Part shown: positions 11,154 to 22,092 of the stretch, piece by piece | Position numbering within the stretch: position 1 is the first letter of the stretch | Layout of the letters: every line of letters starts with the position of its first letter | Assembly (NCBI GenBank): GCA_027563935.2 | Contig: JANVAS020000203.1 | Location: 3,348,001 to 3,412,000, forward strand | Length of the DNA stretch: 64,000 nt | Direction of reading: 5' to 3' | Source: Costus lasius | Lineage: Eukaryota; Streptophyta; Magnoliopsida; Zingiberales; Costaceae | Program-made: the position numbers and the translations under genes | Notes under the pieces: model-generated | Database searches by the model: none | What the model was told of the DNA's origin: nothing | Seen by the model: only the letters and a program-made list of their open reading frames with translations

Positions 11154-12032
11154 GGTGTTCGTTGCTACAGTTATCTACAACAATGCAAGAACAGCAAGGT
11201 TAGTATCAATGTTCAGAATCAATCCAGGACTTAAGAAAGATTCTTTTCTCACTATTTTATCTGACTGAAAAATCCAGTAAACAGTCCGAAAGAGTAACAC
11301 TCTTTTAGTGAGATGGGATCCAGATTTCATACTTGGTCTCCGCGTCCCGCTCAGGCGAGATAAGATGCACAGAGATGACAAGCACTAATTTCTGGTAGGC
11401 TGTCCCAGCCAATCGCCAACCCGTGCGATTCCCCTTCATCTGGGCAATCCAGCAGACTGTGCCAACTGAGTTGGTACAACACAGTCTCTGATCCCACAGA
11501 TGGCTGCCTCCATGTGCTACCATATGCGCCACATATGTAGCCTACATGGTCAAGCTGACCTGACCTACTCCCTGGACCACCACGTGCTATGCTGAGCAAC
11601 GAGAAGGGATAAATCCCTACTCTGTAACACGCAGGTGTAATCGCGCACCGTCTGAAGATAGATGGACGTGCCCACTGAGTGGGTTCAACACGGCTCCAAC
11701 GATAGTCAGAACAGTGAGGTTTCGCGTCAGAAGGCATTACGTGCTTGATATATTAGCTTTGGATTTTAACGGTCTTTTATCTTCTTACTATCAGGCATAT
11801 CCTATGGCTATAGCAGAAGATAAACACATGCAATTCTAATTATATAAGCAATAAATAGAAAGCATGATCTTATGTGGTAAAAGCCCATGAACCCTAGAAA
11901 GACCTTAATTTTACTTAAGTCTTCACTTGAGCTCTTTTGCATCTCATCTGGTCCAACCCAGGGCCCTAGCGCCAAGAGCACCTCAGGTGCGCCACCAGGT
12001 GAATGCCCCTCTAGGATGTGTGCCTTTATGCT

Positions 12033-12130
12033 ATTGTCTAATCAAAAACATTTTGATCTATCTAGACAAGCTTTGACTCGCAGGTCAATTATACAATAAA
12101 TTAATAAAAAAATGTGATTCGCAGATCACA
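12033..12130 (-). ncRNA. Cop1-A leader hairpin cluster (HP1-HP3)
   Basis: HP1 at 12113-12130 reads on the element strand TGTGAT-ctgcga-ATCACA. HP2 at 12073-12088 reads TTGAC-ctgcga-GTCAA. HP3 pairs 12063-12070 with 12033-12040 (7 of 8 pairs). All three exist at the same leader position in Cop1-B and Cop1-C. This is a candidate cis-acting RNA structure, not a known gene. Confidence 0.55.
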
Positions 12131-12816
12131 ATAATATTAACTTGTAATTTACCAGGCACGCAGGCCCCAGCACAGCACACATTAGGGCAACCCACATAAG
12201 ATTAAATAAACAAGCATATGGTATCAAAACAACATGTGATCCATTCATGAAATTAAATTTTGAAAAACCCCATGGTATCAATTTTAATTTCCTTATGTGC
12301 TCTACAACCTTACAATGGTCCATTGATAGGGATCCACTCATCCATCTAGTCAGATCCTCTGCCCTTGCATGCACCGAGTCCTAACTGACCCGTGTTGACC
12401 TAATGGTCAACCATGCATGCGCCAAGGGCTGAACCACCCTCATGAGTTTTGGCAAGCGGGTGTGACCCCGGGCTTAACTCATGTGTGTTCAGTAGTTGTC
12501 TCAACCAGACCTCGCTACACGCCCTGGATGCAGTCGACCTATAGCCACCTCGTGCTTGCGCACAGGTGCTATCTGGTCAACCCATCTAGGCTGTCAGATG
12601 GTCTGATCAGACTAGTTGGATCTAACCTAGAAGATGCTTTCAACCCCATCAACCCATCTAAGGATTTATAGTAGGGGCACCTTAGATCTAAGTAGGCGCG
12701 CAAGATGTAAGTTTTATAAAACATCTAGAACATGCGCAAACAAACAAAACAACATGCTTCACTTGAGAACATAAGATATATCTCATATCTAGCATATTGA
12801 TAACCCTTAGATCTAA

Positions 12817-12882
12817 GGGGAGTCCCCTTCAAGGGGGAGCGCAAACTTTAGGGGGTCCCCTTCAAGGGGGAGCGCAAACTTC
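12817..12882. repeat. Two-copy tandem repeat in Cop1-A leader
   Basis: Two adjacent units of 32-34 bases share CCCCTTCAAGGGGGAGCGCA. They are C/G-run rich and resemble the last bases of the Cop1 LTR (…CCCCTAGAAGGGG…). I do not see this duplication in the Cop1-B or Cop1-C leaders. Confidence 0.7.
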
Positions 12883-13013
12883 ATGTAACCATGATACAAG
12901 CGCAAACATAGCCAATGTAAACCATGCATCATGAAAACAAAGCATCAAGTAAGCGCAACATGTATGGATCACAAACACTTCAAAGCAATCATATAGATCA
13001 TATCGAAAGCCTA

Positions 13014-13025
13014 GCTCTGATACCA
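13014..13025 (-). other. Cop1-A primer-binding site (initiator Met tRNA)
   Basis: The element strand reads TGGTATCAGAGC two bases after the 5' LTR end, complementary to the 3' end of initiator-Met tRNA. Confidence 0.9.
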
Positions 13026-13027
13026 AT

Positions 13028-14737
13028 TGAAAGAAACCCTTAGAAAGGGGGTTGAAACCCTAAACATGCGCATCTAGCATGCATGACGGAAAGAGGGTTT
13101 CTAAAAGATCGTATATGACAACCATATGATCAACTTGAAGCTATGAGTTTAGATCTATACCATAGCCATAGATTGGAGGTCGGCTTGGAAGAAGAGAGCA
13201 ACTTTGATCTCCTCCAAGAGTTCACACACAAAGGCGATGAAGACTCCCAACTTGCGCACCTCTTGTGCTAGCAAAAGTGCCAAGATGTCAATGATCGAGT
13301 GTAGGGAAGAGATGAAGACTTCCTTTTGCTTGGCCGGTTCCTCCTCTTCTCGTCAACACCCTCACTTGCTCGAGAGCAAAAATTCGTTTTCCACCAAGCA
13401 ACAAGAGAGAGGTGTAACCGAAAAACATTAGGGAGACTTCAAGCCATGAACGCATATGCGTTTTCATTTTGGAACTTTCCAAAAATGGCAACCATTAAGA
13501 GTATGCGTTCATGCGTTCATGTCTCCATGAACCAAACGCAACTCCTTCTCCCTCTTGAACCATGCGCTCAACCCATGAGCCGGTTCAATACCCTTGGTTC
13601 AATAGCGAAACCAAATCAGCCCAAGCATTAAGTCTAGATCAAATTAGACCCCAAAGTCCAAGATCTGACCATTCATCATCTGACGCTTCTGATCGCATCG
13701 ATCTAGCATCATCTCTCTCGATCGAAGCTTACCGATCTAAAGCCCTAATCAATCAAACATGATCAGACCAGATCTCACTTACAATCAGAGATTAAATCCC
13801 TTTAAACTGAACCGAAACAATTCAGTCCACACGATCTGACTTAAGCAAGCCATATCACCAAATTGTGCGACCCTAAGGGTTTCCTTTAAATGTCGGTAAC
13901 GATAACTTTCGTTATCACGATCAGTGAGGGGTATCTAGCAACACATCACTGTCTCCCGATATAAAGGAAAGAGTCTTCCAAGACTACACCCAAACCATGG
14001 CACAAGTGTGAATCAAACTCACGAGGCATGCATGTTTCCTTTGCCACTGGATGTTCTTATTGGACAAGCATGTCAAGCCTGTAACTCCAATACGATGAGC
14101 ATGATTAGATCAGATGAACACAGTCATCTGGGTATGGCCATACACTATCTCAATCTTCTCATACAGGGGGGGCCCTTTAGAACATCACACTCCTTAAACA
14201 AGGAGACGGCAATCCTTTATCTATCACAAGTGCCCTAACCTGACTCAAGCTCACCATCCAAGATAGTCTATAACCATTATGTTTCAAATGATATTGAACT
14301 ACCTCAAAACAATGACAATCATCATTTAGAAACACAAGTGATCTCAAGTCAAAGGACATGTGCCACTTGCTGCTTACAAGGATCATTCACATTGTGACAA
14401 GCAATGGAATATCCCAGTAGGGTCTGTCCAGTACATCCAATGTACCCATGAGTCTACATCTTATTCCATGCTCGAAGCATCCTATAAGATTAGCACACAT
14501 ATTAGTCTCAATCATATCAAGGCTGTCTCATGTTCACCAAGATATCTCGACTAAGGACATATAGCCTGTCAGCCTAGCTGAACAGCTTTGAGACATTATT
14601 CAGAAGTACACTTATTACAGCAGACAAGGTAACAACCTGAATAATAACCATGCCTTTATAAACACAAGAGTTTATTACATGATACTTATTGCAATCCCAA
14701 AGGCCTCAAACATTAGCCTTAAGGGCATACCCCAACA
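13028..14737 (-). repeat. Cop1-A 5' LTR, 1710 bp
   Basis: It is the same as 5540-7249 except C14363. Near its downstream end it carries the short exon-1 sequence ATGGCTATG (13161-13169) followed by GTATAG. Confidence 0.95.
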
Positions 14738-14742
14738 TGCCC
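14738..14742. repeat. Target-site duplication TGCCC, right copy (Cop1-A)
   Basis: It matches 5535-5539 and directly follows the LTR end CCCCAACA. Confidence 0.95.
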
Positions 14743-15621
14743 CGCACTGCATCTAGATTCGGTTCCATCTATGTTGTAGTGGATTGGTTCTCTAAGATGG
14801 CTCATTTCATCCCCTGTTCTAGGACAGCGGATGCGTCCCACATAGCCCATCTCTTTGTTAGGGAGGTAGTTCGCCTCCATGGCCTCCCACTCTCTATAGT
14901 GTCCGATCGCGACACCTACTTTGTGAGCCACTTTTGGCGATCATTGCGGGCACTATTAGGGACCTCCCTTAAGTTTTCTACAACCTATCACCCCCAAACT
15001 GATGGTCAAACTGAAGTCGTTAATAGGAGTTTGGGTAACTTGCTCCGATGTTTCGTTGGTGATCACCCTAAGAGTTGGGACACTGCGCTCCCTATTGCCG
15101 AATTCGCATATAATAGTGTAGTCAATTAGTCTTCCAGTCTAAGTCCCTTCCATGTGGTCCTTGGACAGCAACCATGAAATCCTATTGACTTGTATGACCT
15201 TCCCATGGAGTACCATCTTTCTGAACATGCATTTTCCTTTGCCAGTCATATCGCGAGTTTGTACGAGGAAGTTTGGCATCGGATCTTTTTGGGAAACACT
15301 CAGAATGCTCTAAAGGCAAACGAACACCGTAGGCCACTCCATTTTATTGCTGGTGATCTTGTGAGGGTGCGCATCCACCCCGAGCGAGTGGCAAATCGGG
15401 CGCATTTTAAGCTACATGCATGGTACATGGGGCCCTATGCAATACTACAGCGGGTAGGCTCCAATGCCTATGTTTTTGATCTACCGAAGAGCATGGGGAT
15501 CCACCCTGTGTCCAACGTCGTGGACCTTCTTCCCTACCATGACCCGTTGGAGGAGCCCCTCGCCACCGATGAGCATCCCCTTAGTTCTCCGGAGGAGAAC
15601 TCTTCAAGCCAGGCGGATTGA
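14738..15621 (+). pseudogene. Gyp2 pol, second part: integrase core and C-terminus
   Basis: This continues the frame broken at 5539. The integrase core has [12 protein letters not shown], the second Asp in VSDRDTYF, and [15 protein letters not shown] with the catalytic Glu. The C-terminal module follows (LHAWYMGPYAILQRVGSNAYVFDLP) and then MGIHPVSNVVDLLPYHD. TAG at 15127-15129 and a TGA near 15174 break the frame. No chromodomain is evident. The tail recalls the CRM-type branch of chromoviruses, a tentative recollection. The left five bases are the TSD copy of Cop1-A. Confidence 0.85.
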
Positions 15622-16712
15622 TGCAGGAGGATCCTCTATGGCAGCTCCAGAACCAAAGAAACATGGCCATTCAGTGGACTTCCCTCCAGACAAGGTTCCA
15701 CCTCTCTTAAAAAGTTCAAAGGGGCCCGATGCAATCACAATAAGGCGATCTCAACGTTCAAGTCAACCACCAGAGCGGTTCATAGGTGTCATCAGTCCAT
15801 TATCAGCCCACATGGAGGTATTGCAGCCCATGTGCTTGGCACCCCGGCCACCTGAAGACCCAGTCAATGATTGCTACCGCAACCAGTTGACCAACACGGC
15901 CCAAGAACAAGCTAGCACAGTGATGAATCAGCCTACCAACAATAAATTCTTTTGCTTCAACGCCGTGTGCTCCGAAATGGTTTGATGGCCTAGTCGTAGC
16001 CCAGAAGGCCCAGCCTATGTGCCCAGCTTCAGATTCCCTCATCTACTTTAGTTGGTAGTAGTTAGTATGAGTAAGTTAATGCTTACATCAGCAGCATCTT
16101 GACTGCTTTTATTTAGTTAGAGTAGGTAGTTATGCTTGTGGTGTGTTATTCCTTTGTCATAATTGTGGTGTGATATTCCCTAGTCATGTATGTGGTGTAA
16201 TATTCCCTCCCTTGCTCTATAAAAGGGAGATGGAGTTTAGATTGTTCCTCAGCATTCTTGTGTGATAGGAGCTCACACCGGAGAGGTTAAAATGTGAGCA
16301 AGGTATGTGATCCTTGGCTCGGTCTCGGTTCCTCTCCTACTGGTTGTAATCGTCTTTCATTTCAAAGAAGTAAATCGCACCACCGGTGCATCAAGTTCAC
16401 CTGTTTTTAGATTTTCATTGTGTTGTTCTTACTTGGTTTCCTTACACATGGGCATCCGTACATCGAAGACGTGGAATGTTCCTTGGCTTTGGTATGACCG
16501 TAGGTTCATAGGCGCGCGAGCTGAGTTGCCGCTAAGTCCGCTGCCTTGTTGCCGTGCTGTGCTTAAATCACTTGCTAAAAGAGGTTAGTGAGTTTCATTT
16601 GTGTAGTTGGGTGTTGTTGGTTTCTTCGTTGTCCGTGTTGCCACGAAACATATTCATCGCCATCTTCCACATTATTTCCCTCTAGTTTTCACGTTGGTTA
16701 TTTTCCGACACA
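15622..16712 (+). repeat. Gyp2 3' end and probable 3' LTR
   Basis: Past the integrase stop there is a tail with IRRSQRSSQPPERF in another frame (15640-15985). A promoter-bearing, non-coding stretch resembling an LTR follows. TATAAAA lies at 16218-16224, with three TGTGGTGT(G/A)-type short repeats just upstream (16138-16195). The LTR probably starts somewhere in 15985-16060 and may end at GACACA (16712). No second LTR is in the window, so the edges are unproven. Confidence 0.5.
16218..16224 (+). promoter_or_regulatory. TATA box of the Gyp2 LTR
   Basis: TATAAAA sits in a GC-mixed context with a plausible transcript start ~30 bases downstream. It is the clearest core promoter in Gyp2. Confidence 0.5.
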
Positions 16713-16814
16713 TGTTTTACTTCCCTCATCTTAAGACCCTCGCACGTTATCCAATCATCATCTCATAAACCCCTAGAGTACGGACCTAAGGACCAACCCA
16801 CCTATAGTGGCTGC
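16713..16814. other. Short unassigned spacer between Gyp2 and Cop2-A
   Basis: About 100 bases with no ORF or recognised repeat. The Cop2-A LTR begins at 16815, preceded by GCTGC, which would be its target duplication if the other end existed. Confidence 0.5.
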
Positions 16815-18751
16815 TGTTGGGAAACCCCGGAGATATTTTATAATTTTTCACAGAGATTACAAATACATACAAGTGCACAGCAGAAGAATATCTCCGAAAT
16901 AGGTCGGTCCCAAAAAAACCCAGTGAAGATCGTCTTGCAAGGGGTTCAACATGATGAGATAGTAAATACCTTAGGAGCAAGATGAGGGTTGATGTCGAGG
17001 TAGGCACCCAAGTGTTCGCCCTCTGCAGTCTCGTACACACGGATGCCTCGAGCTCTCTTCTTCCTCGCCCAGTGCTAGCCTCGGGAAGAAGATCCAAGCC
17101 TTTGTGCTCCTTCTTCTATGCTTGCGCCACCCTCAAAGATGAGGTGCCAAAGAAGGAGAAGGAAGGAGATGATGCGACCAACCTCAAGCTCTTCTTGCGC
17201 CAAGAGAAGAAGTAGAAGAGATAGAAGACTTGCGACCAATTGATGGAAATTTCTCTACACTAGCTCTCACATATACACATGTATATATAGAGAGGCAAGA
17301 GGGGGCGGCAATAATAGGGTGTGGGCGAAATTCATAAAGAAGGGGGCGGCTAGGGTAAGGGGAGGGAGTAATTAGGGTTTGAGATAAGGAAAGTCTCCAA
17401 GACTTTACCATAAGCCTCTTCCCTTTTTCAATATGCGCCAAGGACCTTCCTAAGAAGTCCTTCTATCCATATTAGCCCCAAGACTTGCCTAAGAGGCAAG
17501 CTTACCATCAAGGAACAAAGGGGGAGGCGCCCTTTACTTCCTAATGAAGCAAAATCGCCCACTCCACCCCATTATGCCCCTAGGCGCCAATGGGGTGGAG
17601 ATTTCTCCCCATTATACCCTTTACCCCATTAATTCTTCATGACAACTTGTTATTGGGCCTCATTGGCTAATGAGCTAGCCCAAACATCATTGCATAAGTT
17701 GATTAAGATATTGGATCCAATCCAATGCAACCCTAATCCAAATTTGTCCATCCATGGTCAAATACGGGTCAACCTGCCAAAAATGAAGTTTGGCTCCAAT
17801 AATTCTCTTCCATCTCATCAGACCCATTGGCGCTAATGAAATCTCCCAAATAGATCTGAGCTATCCAATAACTCGATCATAAGGCTTCCCGATCAATACG
17901 AGAACTCGAGTATCAAGGTGTGCGACCCTGTAGGTTCTTCTGACGTTGGCAGTGCTAACCTAAGGTCACCACAAGCAGTGAGTGGCACCTAGCAATGTAT
18001 CACTGCTACCTTAGTCATCAGAATGGATATCAACATCGACATCCCCATCATCGCAACTAGGTACAGATGCGTTACAGTCTCTTTGCCGAACTCATATCTG
18101 ATTGGACAAGTGTGTCATCACTTGTTTTCACCCAATCTCATGGTTATGACTAAATCAGGTTCTCACCTGGGTATGGCCATACACTTTCAATCATAGAACC
18201 ATAGAGGAGCTCCATGGATATCAAGCTTCCCTCAGGAAGGGGCAAATCCTCTGTCTGTCCATTGACCTTCTCATATGGATCGTGACATGCTCAATGACAA
18301 CCGTTATTACCTCTCAACTATGGCGAGGTGTTAGGTTATATCAAAGCATGTCCCTAACCATATAGAATGGTCAATGACCTCAAGTCAAGGGATCAATGCA
18401 TCTCCTGCCACTTGTGAGGATAACTTATGACACAAAGTCATAGCCTCACAGTGGGTTGGTCTAGTATATCCACCACTGATATACCCATATGTCTGTGTTG
18501 GCACCTCGTGCCTAACCAGCCCATATACCAGTCTAACAAGTACTAGAGTTGTCCCATATCTACTCAGGTACATCGACTGGGGACTACCATTTGAGCATAG
18601 ATCCAATCTGTCTCCAGGAACATTATCATGTAAGTACACAAGCGCAGATGTAGACAAACATTGATAATGACAATGCTAGAATGATATAAATATTAGAGTC
18701 AAGTAGTACAAAGATGGACAAAAACTAGGTCTCAGGGCATATATACCAACA
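16815..18751 (-). repeat. Cop2-A 3' LTR, 1937 bp
   Basis: It reads TGTTGGTATATATGCCC at its element-strand start and GGTTTCCCAACA at its end. It is colinear with 43217-45167 and with the Cop2-B LTRs. A TATATATA-type core promoter lies near 17281-17290 on the element strand, followed by the GC-rich R/U5. A conserved AAG|GTATTTAC splice-donor-like site lies near 16970. Confidence 0.9.
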
Positions 18752-18772
18752 ATCTCCCACTTGCACTAAGAC

Positions 18773-20039
18773 CTAGAGGTGGAGGAATCTCAACCCCATA
18801 TCTATAGCATGACCATCATGCTTCTGTTGCACCAAAGCCTTGGTCAGTGGGTCTACTAGATTGTTCTCTGTGTCAACTCTACTAATCTTGACATCACCTC
18901 GGTCAATGATCTCTCTGATTAGATGAAATCTTCCGAGTATGTGTTTGGACCTTTGATGAGACCGTGGTTCCTTAGCTTGTGTAATTGCCCCATTGTTGTC
19001 ATAGTAGAGCTCAATGGGATCCATTGCACTTGGAACTACCTAAGGTTCAGAAATGAACTTCCTTATCCAAGCAGCTTCTTTGGCTGCCTCAGAAGCAGCC
19101 ACATGCTCAGCCTCGGTTGTAGAATCAGCTATGGTGGATTGCTTGAAGCTCTTCCAGCATACAACGCCTCCATTCATCTTGAACACATAGTCGACCTGCG
19201 ATCTGAAGTCGTCAGGGTCAGACTAGATCGACGCATCAGTGTAGCCCTGAACACTGAGCTCTTCCTGTCCCTCGTAGACCAAGAACAGATCCTTAGTTCT
19301 TCTCAGATACTTAAGGATGTTCTTAACAGCCACCTAGTGCTGCAGACCTGGATTGGATTCGTATCGGCTGGTCATGCTCACTGCATAAGCCACATCTGGT
19401 CTAGTATACAATATCGCATACATGATCGAGCCTACTGCCGAAGCATAAGGCACTCGACTCATGTCATCCCTCTTAGCCTGTGTGGTGGGACACTGGCTCT
19501 TTGAGAGAGTAAGGCCATGTCTTACTGGAAGGTACCCTTTCTTAGATTGTTCGAAATTGAACCTCTCTAGGACCTTATCAATGTAGGTATTTTGACTCAG
19601 GGCCAGGAGTCTCTTGGATCTATCTCGGTGGATCTTCACGCCTAAGATATAGATAGCCTCCCCTAAGTCCTTCATCTCAAAACACTTCCCCAACCATGTC
19701 TTCATAGACTGAAGACTAGGGATGTCATTTCCGATGAGTAGTATGTCATCAACATACAAGACCAGAAAAATCACCAAGCTCCCACTGAATTTTCTGTATA
19801 CACTGGCGTCATCTTCGCTTTTGATAAAGCCATAATCTCTCACAGCTTCATCAAACCAAAGATTCCAACTTCGAGATGCTTGCTTCAATCCATAAATGGA
19901 TTTTTTTAGCTTGCAGACCTTACTAGTATCTGCAGGATGGATGAATCCATCAGGCTATGTCATATACACATCCTCCGTCAGCTTCCCGTTAAGGAAAGCT
20001 ATTTTAACATCCATCTTCCATATCTCATCATCATGATAT
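18773..20039 (-). pseudogene. Cop2-A pol fragment (RT C-terminal two thirds and RNase H)
   Basis: It contains LKKSIYGLKQASRSWN, an intact YVDD motif (minus strand near 19745), SKSQCP, and the RNase H end through LRFLHL. At least four in-frame stops are visible: CAG to TAG near 19037, CAG to TAG near 19225, TGG to TAG near 19334, and CAA/CAG to TAG near 19957. All look like C-to-T or G-to-A decay. Dead. Confidence 0.85.
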
Positions 20040-20424
20040 GGAAATCTTCTACCGTAAGCTTTATCAAGCCCATCACCAGGCAGCCCTCGCTGAGACTGTC
20101 GCCAAAGTTATCAAACTGCGGCAGCCATTCGAGCTATAGAGCTCAACACTTCTATATGTAAGTAGGGCTGGAACTTCCTGGAATTGAAGCTTCGGAAGCG
20201 ATCCCTAGAAGATTAGGAAAGTCAAGTAGTCCTTAAGATCCAATTAAGGCTTAAATAGGCTTTTGATAATCGGCCAAATATTTGATCGATACTAGTTTAA
20301 TCTATCCTAAATAGTAGCATCGGGCTCAATCTCATAACAGCTTACATCAAGTTCGTACGTGAGCTTATCTTTTTGAACCGGACTTTATTAATGGAATTAA
20401 ATGAATGTCAGATTTGACATAAAT
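20040..20424. other. Unassigned sequence after the Cop2-A breakpoint
   Basis: There is no match to any Cop or Gyp copy in the window and no convincing ORF. It may belong to the same unknown element as the minisatellite that follows. Confidence 0.4.
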
Positions 20425-21075
20425 TCTAAACGTTTAGCCCTACGGCTCGTTCATCAACTTAACTCAATTTGAACATTCACCCAAATTACGAACGTTTGGT
20501 CCCACGACCCGTTTACTGAAATTCAAAACGCTTGGCCCAATGGCCCGTTCAACTAAATTTTGAATGTTTGGCCCTACGGCCCATTCATCCAAATCATAAA
20601 CGTTTGGTCCCACGACCCATTCATCAAAAGTTTGAATGCTTGGCCCATCGACTCGTTCACCCAAATTCCAAACGTTTGGCCTATCGGCTCGTTCACCAAC
20701 TTCACCGAATTCCGAACGCTTGGCCCATCGGCTCGTTCGCCCAAATCTTGAATGTTTGATCCCACGACCCGATCATCCAAACTTTGAACGTTTGGCTTAT
20801 CGGCTCGTTCAACCGAAATTAGAATGTTTGGCTCATTAGCCCATTCACCCAAATTATGAATGATTGGTCCCACGACCCATTCACCCAAATTTTGAACGTT
20901 TGGTCCCACGACCCGTTCACTGAAATTCGAACGCTTGCCCTATCGGCTCGTTCATCTAAACTCTGAATGTTTGGCCCAATGGCCCATTCATCCAAATTCT
21001 GAATGCTTAGTCCCACGAATCATTCACCCTAATTCGAATGTTTGGCCTATCGGCTCGTTCACCAAATTTCGCACA
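20425..21075. repeat. ~40-bp minisatellite, about 16 degenerate units
   Basis: Each unit contains (A/T)A(A/C)G(T/C)TTGG(C/T)CC followed by (A/T)CGGC(T/C)CGTTCA or ACGACCCGTTCA, then (C/A)CCAAATT. The core GGTCCCACGACC alternates with GGCCCATCGGCTC. Units vary in length, so reading frames slip. On the minus strand parts read as a repetitive peptide (…GPNVQNLGEWVVGP…). This is probably a non-coding expansion in a retroelement leader, but it could code for a repetitive protein. Confidence 0.8.
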
Positions 21076-21231
21076 TTCGGTCATGGACGATAAATACTCG
21101 ACGCACGTTGTCGATAATGTTGTTTGGGAGGAGCGTATGTCGATACTTCGTATTGGGGCGTAGTTCCTCAACGTTGTTACAACGTAACTCAGATTTTTCT
21201 CCATGGCCTATGAACGTTTGTTTGAGGATGC

Positions 21232-21243
21232 ACTCTGGTACCA
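21232..21243 (-). other. Primer-binding-site-like sequence (Gyp3 candidate)
   Basis: The minus strand reads TGGTACCAGAGT, matching 10 of 12 bases of the iMet-type primer site used elsewhere in this window. It lies three bases from a TTTACA terminus. Confidence 0.4.
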
Positions 21244-21246
21244 AAT

Positions 21247-21508
21247 TGTAAATCGTGTCATGGCACGAAATCATAAATGATATTATTCTTTCAACCATTT
21301 TGTCTTCCTTTTTGTTGTATGTTATAGATCTCTTAATCAAAAGTGCCCTAAACTCTTTAGGGGCAATTAACAATGAATGCTTGCATTCATTGGAAGCTAG
21401 AACCTACTAAAACAAAAAGCCTTATAATTTATAAGGTGAATTTGAAACAATCGCATATTTTTTTAATATTTCAATTTACATTGAAATATAACCAAAAATG
21501 ACCCCACA
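21247..21508 (-). repeat. Candidate short LTR (262 bp) of an unknown element, Gyp3
   Basis: On the minus strand it would start TGTGGGGTC and end CGATTTACA directly before the primer-like site. It is AT-rich, and no second copy is in the window. A minus-strand ORF starting M-E-K-N-L-S-Y (21204 downward) follows it and runs into the minisatellite, where a gag would be expected. Confidence 0.3.
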
Positions 21509-21516
21509 ATTGTAAA

Positions 21517-22092
21517 ATGGATTCATTTGATAAAATATTTGAGGAAAAGTTTGAGGAAATTGATTTTGAAAAATCCCATTTTGATTTTAGTGATAGTTAT
21601 GAAGTTGATTCTTTTGATGATATATTATTTGTGGTTAAAACTGATGAAGGATATGAGGAAACTGATTTAGAAAAATCTTATTTTGATTTTGATGGTAATT
21701 TTGAAATTGATAAATTATTTAATGATGGACATGAGGAACTGGAAAATGATTTGAAAATTATGAACATTGATGAATCTCACTCTGATGTTTTGCCCATATC
21801 TACTATTCAACTTTCTGATTTATTTAAAAAATTATGGTTTATTGAGGAACCTAATGTGAGACATAAAGACTATTTTGATGATCCAATACTTGAATCTTTT
21901 GATGGAAGTCCTACACTTACTACAATTGAAGATATAATTTTGAAGAAAGGACTAATGATTTTGCATACTCACAAATTTAGGAAGATTATTGAATATCCTT
22001 TGAGTGGAATTAAAAATTTTGATTTTGATTTCTGCATATTTGAGAAGGGTAGCAGCGATGCACTACTAGGTGCCACTCACTACTTGTGGTGA
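21517..22092 (+). CDS. Unknown acidic ORF, 191 aa, 3' end chimeric
   Basis: I do not recognise it. It is rich in Asp, Glu and Phe, AT-rich in base composition unlike its neighbours, and has an internal duplication: FEEIDFEKSHFDFSDSYEVDSF is echoed by YEETDLEKSYFDFDGNFEIDKLF about 40 residues later. No signal peptide or membrane span is seen. The last ~15 codons (from ~22047) are read out of the Cop2-B LTR, so the natural C-terminus is lost. It could be a captured host fragment or an accessory ORF of an unidentified element. Confidence 0.4.
   Translation: MDSFDKIFEEKFEEIDFEKSHFDFSDSYEVDSFDDILFVVKTDEGYEETDLEKSYFDFDGNFEIDKLFNDGHEELENDLKIMNIDESHSDVLPISTIQLSDLFKKLWFIEEPNVRHKDYFDDPILESFDGSPTLTTIEDIILKKGLMILHTHKFRKIIEYPLSGIKNFDFDFCIFEKGSSDALLGATHYLW

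Larger units (their letters stand above)
11175..13160 (-). other. Cop1-A putative leader intron (~1986 nt)
   Basis: On the element strand, exon 1 in the LTR reads ATGGCTATG (13169-13161) followed by the donor GTATAG. The acceptor is TTGTTGTAG, ending at 11175, with the perfect branch-point consensus TACTAAC at 11205-11199. Joining the exons gives M-A-M-I-T-V-A-T-N-T-M-S-F, in frame with gag. The primer site and leader hairpins lie inside the intron. This is inferred from sequence only. Confidence 0.6.
5540..14737 (-). mobile_element. Cop1-A, complete Ty1/copia element with one frameshift, 9198 bp
   Basis: It has 1710-bp LTRs at both ends (5540-7249 and 13028-14737), a primer site, leader, gag-pol, polypurine tract and a perfect 5-bp target duplication. 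The order gag-PR-IN-RT-RH marks copia. LTR length, the LTR start TGTTGGGGTATGCCC and the protein motifs fit the Angela/BARE-like branch (from memory, not searched). By eye the LTRs differ at a single base (A6875 versus C14363), so insertion is very recent. The coding region has only one lesion, a frameshift near 9843. Confidence 0.95.
16815..20039 (-). mobile_element. Cop2-A, truncated copia element (3' LTR plus RT-RNase H end)
   Basis: The 3' LTR and the last ~1.3 kb of pol remain. The sequence departs from the other Cop2 copies at about 20039, in the RT codons just upstream of WxMDVKxAFLNG, and the 5' half (gag, protease, integrase, 5' LTR) is missing. It is degenerate, with several stop codons. 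Confidence 0.85.

Noticed and set aside
13204..14554. Series of short plus-strand ORFs repeated exactly at 5716-7066
   Set aside because: They are the two LTRs of Cop1-A, so the repetition reflects LTR identity, not duplicated genes.
20425..21075. CRISPR-like regular array
   Set aside because: There are no unique spacers between constant repeats; whole units vary gradually, and the context is plant transposons. A minisatellite.
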